Positions 8,676-16,789 of a stretch of 48,700 nucleotides of DNA are shown in pieces. The DNA is from a virus. The first letter of the stretch is position 1. Each line of letters begins with the position of its first letter. Below the pieces are notes generated by a model that was not told the DNA's origin, did not search any database, and was given only the letters and a program-made list of their open reading frames with translations. The DNA is taken from the IMG/VR virus record IMGVR_UViG_3300010403_000027, positions 1 through 48,700 of that record; one strand, given 5' to 3'. The translations under genes and the position numbers were made by a program.

Positions 8676-8900
8676 TTACTCCTGTGGTGTGAGTTTCAAG
8701 GGCCCTTTCGGGGCCAGATCGATCACGATCGGATCGAGCGCTTTGAACGTCGCATACGGCCCCGTCGCGACGCCGGTAAAGGTCGGCGCCCGCGCTTGGA
8801 CTCTCGCGATATGCGTTTCCCCGCAATGGACGCAGACGGGCGCGGCGGCGGCGTTCTCCGCGACGTCGGTCACATGCCCGCAGGCAAAGCGCACTCTCAT
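8676..8900 (-). CDS. Small zinc-ribbon-like protein
   Basis: The 74-residue product has a Cys-x-His pair (RFACGHV) and a Cys-x-x-Cys-x-x-x-His cluster (VCVHCGETH), so it probably binds zinc. The ATG at 8900 overlaps the stop of the upstream gene as ATGA, which decides the start against the longer frame. The rest (FTGVATGPYATFKALDPIVI) looks like a small beta domain. No family is assigned. Confidence 0.65.
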   Translation of the reverse strand: MRVRFACGHVTDVAENAAAAPVCVHCGETHIARVQARAPTFTGVATGPYATFKALDPIVIDLAPKGPLKLTPQE

Positions 8901-9688
8901 CGGATCGGCAGGCCTTCCTCGACCTCGCCGCGCCGCGCGCGAATCTCTGAGAAATAATTGCGCGCCGTGCGAATCACGCGCGGCCCGCGCGGCCCAAACG
9001 TGCGCAGGAAGCGCTCGACGTAGCCCATCGCCATCGCCCATTGCCCCGCCACGGCCTCGGTATTCACGCGCAGCTTTTCCAAGTCGCTCGCCGCGAAATG
9101 CACGGCCGCCTGATGGAACGGCACGAGATCCGTCCGCACCCGCGCGGCAATCGTGAACGGCACATCGGTATCAGAGGTCAGAATCGGCGGCTGCATCACA
9201 TACGGAATGAGAAAGAGCGCCGACTCGCCCGCGCTACTGACAATCTGCGGCGGCGTGTTCACGCCGAAGAAACGCCGCCCGTTGTCGAAGCGTTCGTAAT
9301 AGGCCGAGGGCGTCCCCCCGGTCGATCCGCGCCAGCCGGGCTCGTTGTCGTTCAGCCACGCGATCTCGCGCCGGGGAAAGTCTTTGCCCGCGACGTACGT
9401 CACGACGCCCGCCGAGGACGTGAAGTGATATTCCGGCCCGCGCTTACTGAGGCGGAGATAGGCATCCCCGCCCGCGAGGATCGAGGTCGAGAGCAAGTTG
9501 TATTCGCGCACGCCGTGACTCGACGTCACGGCATCCTGCGCGCGCAAACACTCGGTCAGATCGGTGAACGTGAGCAGGCCCGTGTTGATCGCGTTCTTGC
9601 GGCGGGCGGTCGTAAAGAGGCGGCTCGCGTCGTCGGTCCCCAGCTCCTGCGTCAGGCGCGAGCTGTACAGATTGCTGAACGTGGCCAC
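8897..9688 (-). CDS. Putative head-tail connector / adaptor-type structural protein
   Basis: The 263-residue product starts MATFSNLYSSRLTQELGTDD. It has a helical N-terminal part (SRLFTTARRKNAINTGLLTF), a central beta-rich region containing WLNDNEPGWRGSTGGTPSAY, and a helical C-terminus ending in charged residues. Its place, upstream in transcription of the gp10-like protein and after the capsid and fibre-like genes, fits an adaptor or connector protein. I cannot match it firmly to a family, so the role is inference. Its TGA overlaps the start of the zinc-ribbon gene. Confidence 0.6.
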   Translation of the reverse strand: MATFSNLYSSRLTQELGTDDASRLFTTARRKNAINTGLLTFTDLTECLRAQDAVTSSHGVREYNLLSTSILAGGDAYLRLSKRGPEYHFTSSAGVVTYVAGKDFPRREIAWLNDNEPGWRGSTGGTPSAYYERFDNGRRFFGVNTPPQIVSSAGESALFLIPYVMQPPILTSDTDVPFTIAARVRTDLVPFHQAAVHFAASDLEKLRVNTEAVAGQWAMAMGYVERFLRTFGPRGPRVIRTARNYFSEIRARRGEVEEGLPIR

Positions 9689-9690
9689 GG

Positions 9691-10080
9691 TTAGGGGACA
9701 CTCCCCGCGAGACTCCCGGTCAAGGCACTGCCGCAGACGGCGGACGCTTCGCCCATGACGACGAGGCGGTGGTAGATGCGTTGCTTCAAGCTGCCGGTGG
9801 TCGCATTCGCGGCATACGCGCTGCTGAGGTTCGCTTTGTTCAAGCCGGTGAGGAGCGAGGCGCCGGTTGGACTCGTCGCCGGATCGTAGACGCAGTGTTT
9901 CGTTTCGCTGTTGACGCCTTTGAGCGCGAGGTCGATCACGCCCGCGTCATAGTCCAGGACGATCCGCGACAGGTGATACGCCGTGTTGTTCGGCGTCGTC
10001 TCCGGCACGGTGAGCGTCACGAGTTCCTGCGCGGCGAGCGGCACGGCCAGCAACACCAGCGCGAGCAGCAGCTTTTTCAT
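9691..10080 (-). CDS. Small protein with Sec signal peptide in the structural region
   Basis: The 129-residue product begins with a clear signal peptide (MKKLLLALVLLAVPLAAQ, probable cleavage before Gln). The mature part is beta-rich with two cysteines (KHCVYDPATS and SAVCGSALTG), which could form a disulphide outside the cytoplasm. It lies three bases after another gene with a signal peptide. Exported proteins are unusual within a virion gene series. It could be an envelope-acting factor or a protein acquired from the host. No family is recognised. Confidence 0.65.
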   Translation of the reverse strand: MKKLLLALVLLAVPLAAQELVTLTVPETTPNNTAYHLSRIVLDYDAGVIDLALKGVNSETKHCVYDPATSPTGASLLTGLNKANLSSAYAANATTGSLKQRIYHRLVVMGEASAVCGSALTGSLAGSVP

Positions 10081-10082
10081 GG

Positions 10083-10802
10083 TTAGACCCCGATCCGTCC
10101 GTCACAGTGATAGCCGATGGCTTCCCCGCTCACGCCGCCCGTAATCGTGATCGAGGACGCGGAGGCCGCCGAAATGCGCGGGTGGGTCGTGCTCGTGCGC
10201 GACATCGCGAAGCAGATCGGCGTGTTCGTGAAATTCGGCGTGCCGAAACTGACGATGCACGAGCCCGAGGTATTGCCGGTGATCTCCCCGGCGAAATTAT
10301 GCGAGCCGGAGGTGAGCGATCCGGCCGTACAGGTGCCCAAGGTCGGCGTGCCCACGTTCAGTTCCATCCCCGTCGCCGCGAGATTGTCCAGGACACTCAC
10401 GCTCTTGTCGGCGGAGGACGCGAGCAGGCCGCGGCCATTCCAGAACACGTTCTTCGTCGCGCCGATCCGCACGCTTTCCGGCGTGAGGAGCGATCCGGCC
10501 AAGGTGACTTGCCCGTTGCTCACCGCCGTGATCACATCCGCCCCGAGGATCGCCAGGCGAATATCGCCCGCCCCGGCCCGATACCAGCCCGAGGACGGCT
10601 CCAAAAAATACGCCTCCGCCGGGGCCCCGACCGTGCCATTCGGCAAGAGGAGCGGCCCCGACAAGATCAACCCCGGCCCGAAGGGGATGCCGTTGATCGC
10701 CCCCCAGATGAAGTTCTGCGCTGCGGCGGGCGTGACGAGCCACGTCCCGAGCACGAGCGCGATGAGCACCAAGGCGAGCCACGGCGATCGCTGCGTCCGC
10801 AT
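10083..10802 (-). CDS. Fibre-like protein with N-terminal signal or anchor segment
   Basis: The 239-residue product starts MRTQRSPWLALVLIALVLG and has a hydrophobic stretch ending AAAQ, like a signal peptide or membrane anchor. The body is fibre-like: FIWGAINGIPFGPGLILSGP, a segment with YRAGAGDIRLAI, and a C-terminal domain with SCIVSFGTPNFTNTPICFAM, similar to phage fibre tips. The ATG at 10802 overlaps the upstream stop as TGATG, so the longer frame to 10916 was rejected. A fibre with an export signal is odd. It may be anchored or secreted, or the hydrophobic segment may serve assembly. Confidence 0.65.
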   Translation of the reverse strand: MRTQRSPWLALVLIALVLGTWLVTPAAAQNFIWGAINGIPFGPGLILSGPLLLPNGTVGAPAEAYFLEPSSGWYRAGAGDIRLAILGADVITAVSNGQVTLAGSLLTPESVRIGATKNVFWNGRGLLASSADKSVSVLDNLAATGMELNVGTPTLGTCTAGSLTSGSHNFAGEITGNTSGSCIVSFGTPNFTNTPICFAMSRTSTTHPRISAASASSITITGGVSGEAIGYHCDGRIGV

Positions 10803-11131
10803 CAGGCGCCTGACGTGCCGTCGAGTTGCACGGTGACGATCGAGGTCGACGCCGTGCGGCTGATGAGATAGGGCCGCACCTGCTGCAAGGGCCCCGTCAA
10901 CTGGACGATGGCGCACGCGCCACTCGACACGCTGTAGAGCGTCGAGCCCATGCGGGTAAACAAGGTACTGTTCTGCGGCGCCGCTTCAATCCCGAACGAG
11001 CATGTATCGGCGGGCGCCTGACACGCGACCGAGAACGTCAATTGCTGCGCCCACCGCAACCCCGCCCCGTCGCAGGCCGTCGCCGCCGCGCCCGTCGAGG
11101 TGAGCGTCCACGGAAAATTGATCTCCAGCAT
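10802..11131 (-). CDS. Small beta-rich virion-region protein
   Basis: The 109-residue product starts MLEINFPWTLTSTGAAATAC and is beta-rich with four cysteines. One segment reads SVACQAPADTCSFGIEAAPQ. It ends in RTASTSIVTVQLDGTSGA, a composition like that of fibre-associated proteins. It is coupled by TGATG to the fibre-like gene that follows. The ATG at 11131 is taken as start because upstream in-frame sequence lacks protein character. No family is recognised. Confidence 0.6.
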   Translation of the reverse strand: MLEINFPWTLTSTGAAATACDGAGLRWAQQLTFSVACQAPADTCSFGIEAAPQNSTLFTRMGSTLYSVSSGACAIVQLTGPLQQVRPYLISRTASTSIVTVQLDGTSGA

Positions 11132-11139
11132 GGGCGCTC

Positions 11140-11766
11140 CTACATCCGAATCACGAGGAAGTTCACCGTCGCGGTCGAGGCCGCCACGGTCAGGGTCGAC
11201 GCCTTCAGCCAGCGGCAATGCACTTCATTGCTCGCCGCGGTGGTGCCGATGAACGCGCCGACGAGCGAGCAGTCGGTCGAGACGTTGACCGCATTCGCGA
11301 CGAGAAAATACGGCGAGCCGCTGACGGTCGCCGTGCTGATCCCCGCGAGGACGTGCGTCGTCTCCATGACCATCATGTTCGTCGAGTTGAAGTTCGGCGT
11401 CGCAACGGCCGTATCACTGAACCGCAAAAAGCCCGAGAAGGGCGCCGTACTCCCGGAGAACTGCACGACGGCGGTCGTACTGCCGATGTTGATCAGCGTC
11501 GAGCCGAGGGTGAGGTTCGTGCTCGCGCCGCCGATCGTCAGCGCGCCCGTCGACGCGAGCGTGAGCGGCCCGCCGCTGCCGAGGACAAGCGGCCCGGCCC
11601 CCTTGGCGCGGACCGTGAGCGCGATGTTGGTTTCATCGCCGCAGGGCGACACCACGCCGCCCGTACTCCCGCCGGAGAGTTGCACGCCGTGCGAGCTGTC
11701 ATCGACGTTGCTGAGCACGTCGCCTTGAAAATGCGTGAATTTGTTGTTGACACTGCGAAACAGCAT
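11140..11766 (-). CDS. Tail fibre-like protein
   Basis: The 208-residue product contains Gly/Ser/Thr-rich beta-helix-like repeats (LTLASTGALTIGGASTNLTL). Its N-terminal part (MLFRSVNNKFTHFQGDV) and a C-terminal domain with EVHCRWLKASTLTVAAS look globular. It follows the major capsid gene after a 107-base gap holding a terminator-like structure. The fibre or decoration role rests on composition and company, since several similar genes flank the capsid genes. Confidence 0.65.
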   Translation of the reverse strand: MLFRSVNNKFTHFQGDVLSNVDDSSHGVQLSGGSTGGVVSPCGDETNIALTVRAKGAGPLVLGSGGPLTLASTGALTIGGASTNLTLGSTLINIGSTTAVVQFSGSTAPFSGFLRFSDTAVATPNFNSTNMMVMETTHVLAGISTATVSGSPYFLVANAVNVSTDCSLVGAFIGTTAASNEVHCRWLKASTLTVAASTATVNFLVIRM

Positions 11767-11786
11767 GGCGATGTCCCTTCAGAGCG

Positions 11787-11850
11787 AAAAACCGGGATCG
11801 TCCAGATTGCTCTGCGTCATCCAGCACGGCTCCAGTGCCAGACGATCCCG
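11787..11850 (-). terminator. Terminator- or attenuator-like inverted repeat after the capsid gene
   Basis: A perfect 10-base inverted repeat (CGGGATCGTC at 11793-11802 and its complement at 11841-11850) lies just downstream of the major capsid gene. On the minus strand it is followed by five T residues (11787-11791). The loop is long, about 38 bases, so it is not a textbook terminator. It could attenuate transcription or protect the capsid mRNA 3' end. Confidence 0.45.
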
Positions 11851-11873
11851 TCGAGTGGAGCCTTTACCGGGGG

Positions 11874-12797
11874 TTAAGCACCTACAGTTCCATAGGAACC
11901 TTGCCACCAGCGATTGCCCCAGCTCTGCCGCCACCTTATCGGGTAGTGGCGGTTTCTGGTTTCGACGACCGTCATTGGCTCGAGCATCGTCATCCCGAGC
12001 CGCTTGTAGGTCACAAACCCCGCTTCGCTCTTGTTCGCGGTGAGCAAGAACCACGCATCGGGATCGGTGAGATACGGCGACGGCAACACCTTGATGTTGA
12101 AGAGCGCCTTGATCGAGTTGCGATCGTTGTCGGCACTCCCCGGCAGGAGCGTGCTGTTGACGATGCGATCGGCCTGCAGGTAGCTGCCGGGCGCGACGAA
12201 GAGCACCAGATCTTCCGCCGGCAGAATGAACTGCCCGGCTTCGAATTTCTGATCCGTATTCCAGTCGATGATCGCTTGGTTCAGCGCCTGCCACGAGATG
12301 TCGGCATCGGTCGCGGGCCGGTTGCGCGCCGTCCCGCCGCCTTTCAGCGGATGCGCCGTGTTGAAGATCGAGACGCCGTCGGGACTCGTTTCCGTCGTGA
12401 AGCCGTTGTTGAAGAGGACGTGCCCGCGCTTTTCCATCACGACGCGGCCCGCGAACGTGAACCACTTCGCGTGATCGGCGATGACGTTCGTCTTGTCGTC
12501 TTCCATCGCTTCGAGCGTGACTTCGAACGCATTGCCGAAGCCCGTATGCAGGAATTCCCGCTCGTAGCCCTTGCGGATGACGTCCGTCGTGAACGGCGTG
12601 CCTTCGGCGCGTTCGGGGATGTCCCCGACGCCCATGACCGTCATCACGATTTCAGAGCGTTTCTTGCTCGTTTTTTCGTCGTAGACCTGCGTGAAGATCT
12701 TCTTGCGCTCTTTCTGTTCCTTGCCGAGGAGCGTGAAGACCGTGCGATCGAGGTTGTCGTAGAATTCGGCGACGGTGCCGCGCGTTTGAATGGCCAT
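11874..12797 (-). CDS. Major capsid protein
   Basis: The 307-residue product carries a helical N-terminus (FYDNLDRTVFTLLGKEQKER) and EREFLHTGFGNAFEVT. The stretch VLFNNGFTTETSPDGVSIF, followed by NTAHPLKGGG, is typical of one group of HK97-fold capsid proteins. The C-terminal domain has DLVLFVAPGSYLQADRIV. A strong ribosome site, AAAGGAG, lies eight bases before the ATG at 12797, fitting high expression. It lies after the scaffold and co-chaperonin genes in transcription order and next to the decoration-type gene. It forms the icosahedral shell. Confidence 0.85.
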   Translation of the reverse strand: MAIQTRGTVAEFYDNLDRTVFTLLGKEQKERKKIFTQVYDEKTSKKRSEIVMTVMGVGDIPERAEGTPFTTDVIRKGYEREFLHTGFGNAFEVTLEAMEDDKTNVIADHAKWFTFAGRVVMEKRGHVLFNNGFTTETSPDGVSIFNTAHPLKGGGTARNRPATDADISWQALNQAIIDWNTDQKFEAGQFILPAEDLVLFVAPGSYLQADRIVNSTLLPGSADNDRNSIKALFNIKVLPSPYLTDPDAWFLLTANKSEAGFVTYKRLGMTMLEPMTVVETRNRHYPIRWRQSWGNRWWQGSYGTVGA

Positions 12798-12810
12798 GGA
12801 TGCAGCTCCT

Positions 12811-13452
12811 TTACGTCACAGACGGGCCGCCGATGCGGACCGCGGGACTGACCATGGTGGATAAAAATTTGCCGTAGACGACCCCGCCCGTCGATCCCAC
12901 TTGATGATCGGGGACGTCCGTCACGACAAACGAGAGATCGGCCGCCGTCGAGACGTTCGTCGACGAGAGAAACCAGACGCCGTGCCCGCCGCGCTGCCCG
13001 ACGGCACTGCGGAGACATTCGATCGGGTAGACGTTCCCGATCATCGAACTGCACGCCTGCAAGGGCGTCAGGCCGACCGACGAGATCGAAATCGCAAATT
13101 CCGTCAGGCCATCGGCGACCGCGACCGGAATCATCCGCGTCGCATTCGGGCCGACCGTGGTCGATTCGCCCAAGCCCGTGCCCGAGCCGTCCGAGGTGGA
13201 CGTGCCGAGCGCGACGCCGACGAGCGAGCGGATGCCGTTCTGCAGGAGGTTCGCCGCGTTCCCCTGCGAGGAGGGGGCGACGACGAGCCGGAGATGCGTC
13301 GAGACGACCGTATCGAAACAGACGATGTCGCCTTCGGTAATCAGCTTCGAGCTGACGGCCGTGCTTTCTTGAAAGTAGCGGATCTGGATGGAGCCGAAGG
13401 GGCTCCGCACCGGATACATCCGCGTGTTACTGGAGCCGTCGTATTGGGCCAT
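12811..13452 (-). CDS. Head decoration-type protein
   Basis: The 213-residue product starts MAQYDGSSNTRMYPVRSPFG and has a beta-rich body (GDIVCFDTVV, LLQNGIRSLVGVALGTS, MIPVAVADGLTEFAISISSV). The order decoration gene then capsid gene, with a 13-base gap, is common in phages. An AAGGG motif precedes the ATG at 13452, and the 260-base leader upstream contains several hairpins. Function is inferred from location and size. Confidence 0.65.
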   Translation of the reverse strand: MAQYDGSSNTRMYPVRSPFGSIQIRYFQESTAVSSKLITEGDIVCFDTVVSTHLRLVVAPSSQGNAANLLQNGIRSLVGVALGTSTSDGSGTGLGESTTVGPNATRMIPVAVADGLTEFAISISSVGLTPLQACSSMIGNVYPIECLRSAVGQRGGHGVWFLSSTNVSTAADLSFVVTDVPDHQVGSTGGVVYGKFLSTMVSPAVRIGGPSVT

Positions 13453-13712
13453 ACGCCACACCCTTGCGTGCAGACACGCACGCGGGAAGATCGAGGGTTG
13501 TGGTTTGGGAAGGAGAGCCGGGGCCGTGCGCGCCAAACCGAGCGCCTGACCCCCGACGCATCCGCGATGTCGTGGCGATGACCCACGCGCCGTCTAAGGC
13601 GAGGACGGCGACTCGACACAGGCAGAGGCCGCGCTGCCTGACCGCGTAGAAGACTAGCTTACGGGGCGATCCGCGTCCCGTGCAACGCCACAGGTAGCGT
13701 CACGCGCGAATT
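13453..13712. other. Non-coding leader with three hairpins upstream of head genes
   Basis: No reading frame here looks coding. Three perfect short inverted repeats are visible: 13466-13483 (GCGTGC arms), 13588-13610 (CGCCGTC arms) and 13619-13640 (CAGGCAG arms). None is followed by a T-run on the minus strand, so simple terminators are unlikely. The region may hold a promoter or an mRNA-processing or stability element for the capsid genes. I see no convincing sigma-70 promoter. Confidence 0.45.
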
Positions 13713-15137
13713 TCAGCGCCCCCACCACCAGCGCCGCCGCCCCTGCCGCGCCCGCAACGGGCTTTGCACGCCCGTCAGACAGAAGGTGAACGCGGGCGGC
13801 GCAAAGCCGCCGCCGCCCCCGACGACGACCGTATCGTAAAAAATCGCGTGCACGCCCGAAAACAAGCACACGCCCGAGGAGGTCGCCGCGCCGCCATGCG
13901 TCCAGAGCGAGGTCGCGGTACTCGCCGTCGGCTGCACCTGATATTGGCCAAATTCGCGCACCGCCCCGACCGCGTTCGTCGTCAGCCACGTCGCATAACT
14001 CGACGTCTGCCGGATGGGCGTAATCGTCGAGACATCGACGCGGCTGAAACTGATCACCAAGGCCCCATTCGAGGTCGACGTGAGTTCCGTCATGCTGTGC
14101 ACGGAACTGTTCGTGGAATTCCCCGAGGAGGCTGTCCCGCCGAGCGGCGTCAAGGTCGAGAAGCCGACGAAATTCGCATAGCCGAGGCCCCCCGAGGACG
14201 TCGCGCTCAAGGTCACCGAGATGCGCGTCGAGGCCGTGCTGTAGCCCTGGCAGTACCAGAGTTCCGCCCCGCACGCGGGCAAGGGCGTGAGGCGCCGGAC
14301 GGCGAGGAGATAGACATTCGTCGTGTTGTCGGTGATCGTGCTGATCGTGACGACGGAACTGGCGACACCCAGGCCGAGCACCACGGCCGAGCCCGCCGCC
14401 ATGCTGCTGCCGCCCGTCACAATCGACCACGTCGAGGCCGAGGTCGCCACCGTCGCCCCGCCCGTCGTGACGCAGTGAATCCCCGGCGTCGTCGGAATCA
14501 AGGCGACGGCGACATTCCCCGCCCCGAGGGTGCTCGTCGCGCCCGTCCAGTTCATCGTCACGGACGCGCCGACCGAGGCTTTGTCCTGCCCGCCGCCGTT
14601 CGAGTTCCCCGCGCCGACCGAGGTCGCAAAGATCTTCGCGCCGGTTTCCGTCATCGCGCCCTGGGCGCCGTTGTTGTCGGTGACCATCGCATCGATCACC
14701 CATTCGTCCGGCGCCGTCGAGATCGTGACGGATGGATTGGTATTTGCGCCCACCGAGGCCGAGGCGGGCGAATGCGCGTTGAAGAGGCCCGACCAGCCCG
14801 CGACCGATTCCGCGCCCGCATTCAGCTCGCAGCTGCCGACGGGGGTGACGGTAATCGTCTTGCTCGTGCCGGCCGTGGGGCTCGCCCGCCACCAGAGATC
14901 GGCATGCGCGTTCGCCGTCGGCGCCACGGTCGCCGTGACGCCGTGGACGGTTTTTGAGAGGGCTTCATTCACCCCGGCCGTATCCCACGACACCGAGGTA
15001 ATGCTGGCCGCCAGGGCATAGCCCACGCCCACGAAGATCCCGCTGCCGCTCAGGGACGCGCTGACGGTGTGCGCCCAGGCAATCGAGGTGCCGGTCGTCG
15101 CGACGCCCGCCGAAATAGTGTCGCGGGTAATCGCCAT
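13713..15137 (-). CDS. Large beta-rich fibre or adhesin-type virion protein
   Basis: The 474-residue product starts MAITRDTISAGVATTGTSIA and consists of repeated Ig- or lectin-like beta domains rich in Thr, Ser and Ala. Segments include SWDTAGVNEALSKTVHG, TITVTPVGSCELNAGAES and LPACGAELWYCQGYSTA. The last 25 residues are basic and Trp-rich. The ATG at 15137 overlaps the upstream stop (TGATG). Such proteins on heads or fibres often bind glycans. No exact family is known to me. Confidence 0.65.
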   Translation of the reverse strand: MAITRDTISAGVATTGTSIAWAHTVSASLSGSGIFVGVGYALAASITSVSWDTAGVNEALSKTVHGVTATVAPTANAHADLWWRASPTAGTSKTITVTPVGSCELNAGAESVAGWSGLFNAHSPASASVGANTNPSVTISTAPDEWVIDAMVTDNNGAQGAMTETGAKIFATSVGAGNSNGGGQDKASVGASVTMNWTGATSTLGAGNVAVALIPTTPGIHCVTTGGATVATSASTWSIVTGGSSMAAGSAVVLGLGVASSVVTISTITDNTTNVYLLAVRRLTPLPACGAELWYCQGYSTASTRISVTLSATSSGGLGYANFVGFSTLTPLGGTASSGNSTNSSVHSMTELTSTSNGALVISFSRVDVSTITPIRQTSSYATWLTTNAVGAVREFGQYQVQPTASTATSLWTHGGAATSSGVCLFSGVHAIFYDTVVVGGGGGFAPPAFTFCLTGVQSPLRARQGRRRWWWGR

Positions 15138-15535
15138 CAGAGGACCGTCAGCGTGCCGCTCGTCGTGAGCGCGCGCACGGTATTCGTGAGCAGAATCCGC
15201 GCCTGCCGATTGGGGTTCGTGGGATCGGGGATCGTCCCGACACTGAGGTAGTACGTCGTCCGCTGCAGGCCCGTGCGCCCATCGATCATGCCGCCGCTCA
15301 TCGTCGCCGTCACTGGGAACGGATCGGTCGCGTGCGATCGCACGTCCGACGCCCACGTCACGCCGCCATCAAGCGACAGATCGAGCGTCACGGTGAGCCG
15401 CAGCGCGGGATCGGTCATCGTCGTGCCGTCCAACACCAGCGCGCACGCGGTGAGGCCCACGGGCAACGTGACGGGGCCGAGCGTCCGACTGCCGGCGGGA
15501 TAGGTGCCGGCGGCCAGCACTGGAAACGTCGCCAT
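15137..15535 (-). CDS. Small beta-sandwich virion protein
   Basis: The 132-residue product (MATFPVLAAGTYPAGSRTLG, later LTVTLDLSLDGGVTWASDV) resembles a carbohydrate-binding or Ig-like beta sandwich. It is coupled by TGATG to the next fibre-type gene and abuts the gene before. It may decorate the fibre or be a subunit of it. The role is inferred. Confidence 0.6.
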   Translation of the reverse strand: MATFPVLAAGTYPAGSRTLGPVTLPVGLTACALVLDGTTMTDPALRLTVTLDLSLDGGVTWASDVRSHATDPFPVTATMSGGMIDGRTGLQRTTYYLSVGTIPDPTNPNRQARILLTNTVRALTTSGTLTVL

Positions 15536-16789
15536 TTACGCTTCCGTGAACCACGCGACGCTGACGTGATAGGTGCCGGTCGAGCCGGTACACTTCCACA
15601 CCAAGGCTTCACTCGCGGCCGTGGCAAAGAGCCAGGCGGGCGGAGAGACGGCCAGATTCACGCCCGTGATGCCGCTCGACATCGCCTGCATCTGCACCTG
15701 CCAGATCGGCGTCGCCAGGGAGGACGCAAAGCTGATCGTATTGATGGCCTGCACGGTCGACGTGATGGAATACGCATACACCTTGACACGCTGCGCGGCG
15801 ACGGAACTGGCGAGGGTGCTGGAGGTCGAATTGTTGCCCAAGGTCGAGAAGCACGTCGATTGCAGATCATTCAGGACCGGGCGCACGGCGAACCCCTGCG
15901 CGCCGGTCGAGGGGCGGGTGCCGACGATGTTCGGGCTGACGCCCGAGGAGTCCTGAATTTTCGCCTGCGTCTGCCAGACGGTGCTGTTCTGCTGGACGCT
16001 GGCGAGCAGATCGCCAATCGTCGAGTTGTGGACGTTCGCGAGCAGTGCGGCATAACTCGACTGATAGACCGTGACGAGCTGATCGGCCGCGCTCGAGCGG
16101 CTGATCACCACGTTCTCGGTCGCCGTCGAGCCGATATTGATCCGCCCGGCGCCCACGGCAATCGATCCGATCGTGAGCGCGGTACTCCCATCGAGCTTCA
16201 CGCTCAGCGCGTTCGACGTATCGACGAAGAACCCCGCCAACTTCACGAAGCCGGTCGAGACGGGCGTCGTGAGGACCGCATTGTCCGCGGCCGTCGAGCC
16301 GATGTTGAGTTTCCCGGCGCCCGCCGCGACCGCCGCGATGCTGACGATGGTGCTGTAGCCGCCCACCTGCACCTGCCAGACGGTGGAATTCTGCTGGACA
16401 CTGGCCAACAAATCGCCGATGGTGGAGTTTTTGACTTGGATCGATTGCGACGTCGGGATCTGCACCGCCCAGACGGTGCTGTTCTGATCGACCGTCACCT
16501 TCCCCGCGAGCGAGGACACGTTCACCGTGGTCGACGCCGAAAAACTGCCCGCGATATTTAAGGCCCCTGCCCCGTCGAAGTGAAACCCCGCGGAGGACGC
16601 CCACGCCGTATCACTCGGGGCCACGGCGACGACCCCCGCGACCGACGACACGGCGACCTGCGTCGACCCGGCGGCGGTCGAGGGCGCGGCGGCCCCCGGT
16701 TGCAGCATGGCTTCCCATTCGAGCGTCGTCGAGTTGAAGACGTAGCTCTGGGAGCGTCGGATCGCGCCGTCACCTTGAAAGAGGCCCAT
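15536..16789 (-). CDS. Repeat-containing tail fibre-like protein
   Basis: The 417-residue product contains recurring units based on NSTIGDLLASVQQNSTVWQ. Two near-identical copies lie in the middle, and a partial copy (DQNSTVWAVQ) occurs earlier. KLNIGSTAADN and RINIGSTATEN form a second repeated unit. The C-terminal domain of about 100 residues ends YHVSVAWFTEA and looks like a receptor-binding tip. Repetitive beta segments are typical of trimeric fibres. It abuts both neighbours by a single base. Confidence 0.7.
   Translation of the reverse strand: MGLFQGDGAIRRSQSYVFNSTTLEWEAMLQPGAAAPSTAAGSTQVAVSSVAGVVAVAPSDTAWASSAGFHFDGAGALNIAGSFSASTTVNVSSLAGKVTVDQNSTVWAVQIPTSQSIQVKNSTIGDLLASVQQNSTVWQVQVGGYSTIVSIAAVAAGAGKLNIGSTAADNAVLTTPVSTGFVKLAGFFVDTSNALSVKLDGSTALTIGSIAVGAGRINIGSTATENVVISRSSAADQLVTVYQSSYAALLANVHNSTIGDLLASVQQNSTVWQTQAKIQDSSGVSPNIVGTRPSTGAQGFAVRPVLNDLQSTCFSTLGNNSTSSTLASSVAAQRVKVYAYSITSTVQAINTISFASSLATPIWQVQMQAMSSGITGVNLAVSPPAWLFATAASEALVWKCTGSTGTYHVSVAWFTEA
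15976..16430. repeat. Duplicated roughly 53-bp segment within fibre gene
   Basis: The DNA at about 15976-16027 and 16378-16430 is clearly similar and encodes the duplicated NSTIGDLLASVQQ unit. A shorter related stretch starts near 16470. The copies differ mostly at third codon positions, so selection kept the protein while the DNA drifted. Confidence 0.7.

Noticed and set aside
8148-8957. Gly-rich plus-strand frame resembling a collagen- or PE-like protein
   Set aside because: It is the complement of the Pro-rich minus-strand gene; Pro codons (CCG/CCC) read as Gly on the other strand. Operon coupling supports the minus strand.
13654-14892. 412-codon minus-strand frame overlapping the fibre-type gene
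   Set aside because: Its composition (Gly/Arg/Asp-rich, no beta pattern) is that of a shifted reading of the 13713-15137 gene, which has clear Ig-like repeats and TGATG coupling.
15976-16430. CRISPR-like repeat array
   Set aside because: There are only two full copies, they lie inside a gene, and they encode a repeated protein unit with third-position differences. No spacer pattern and no cas gene is seen.
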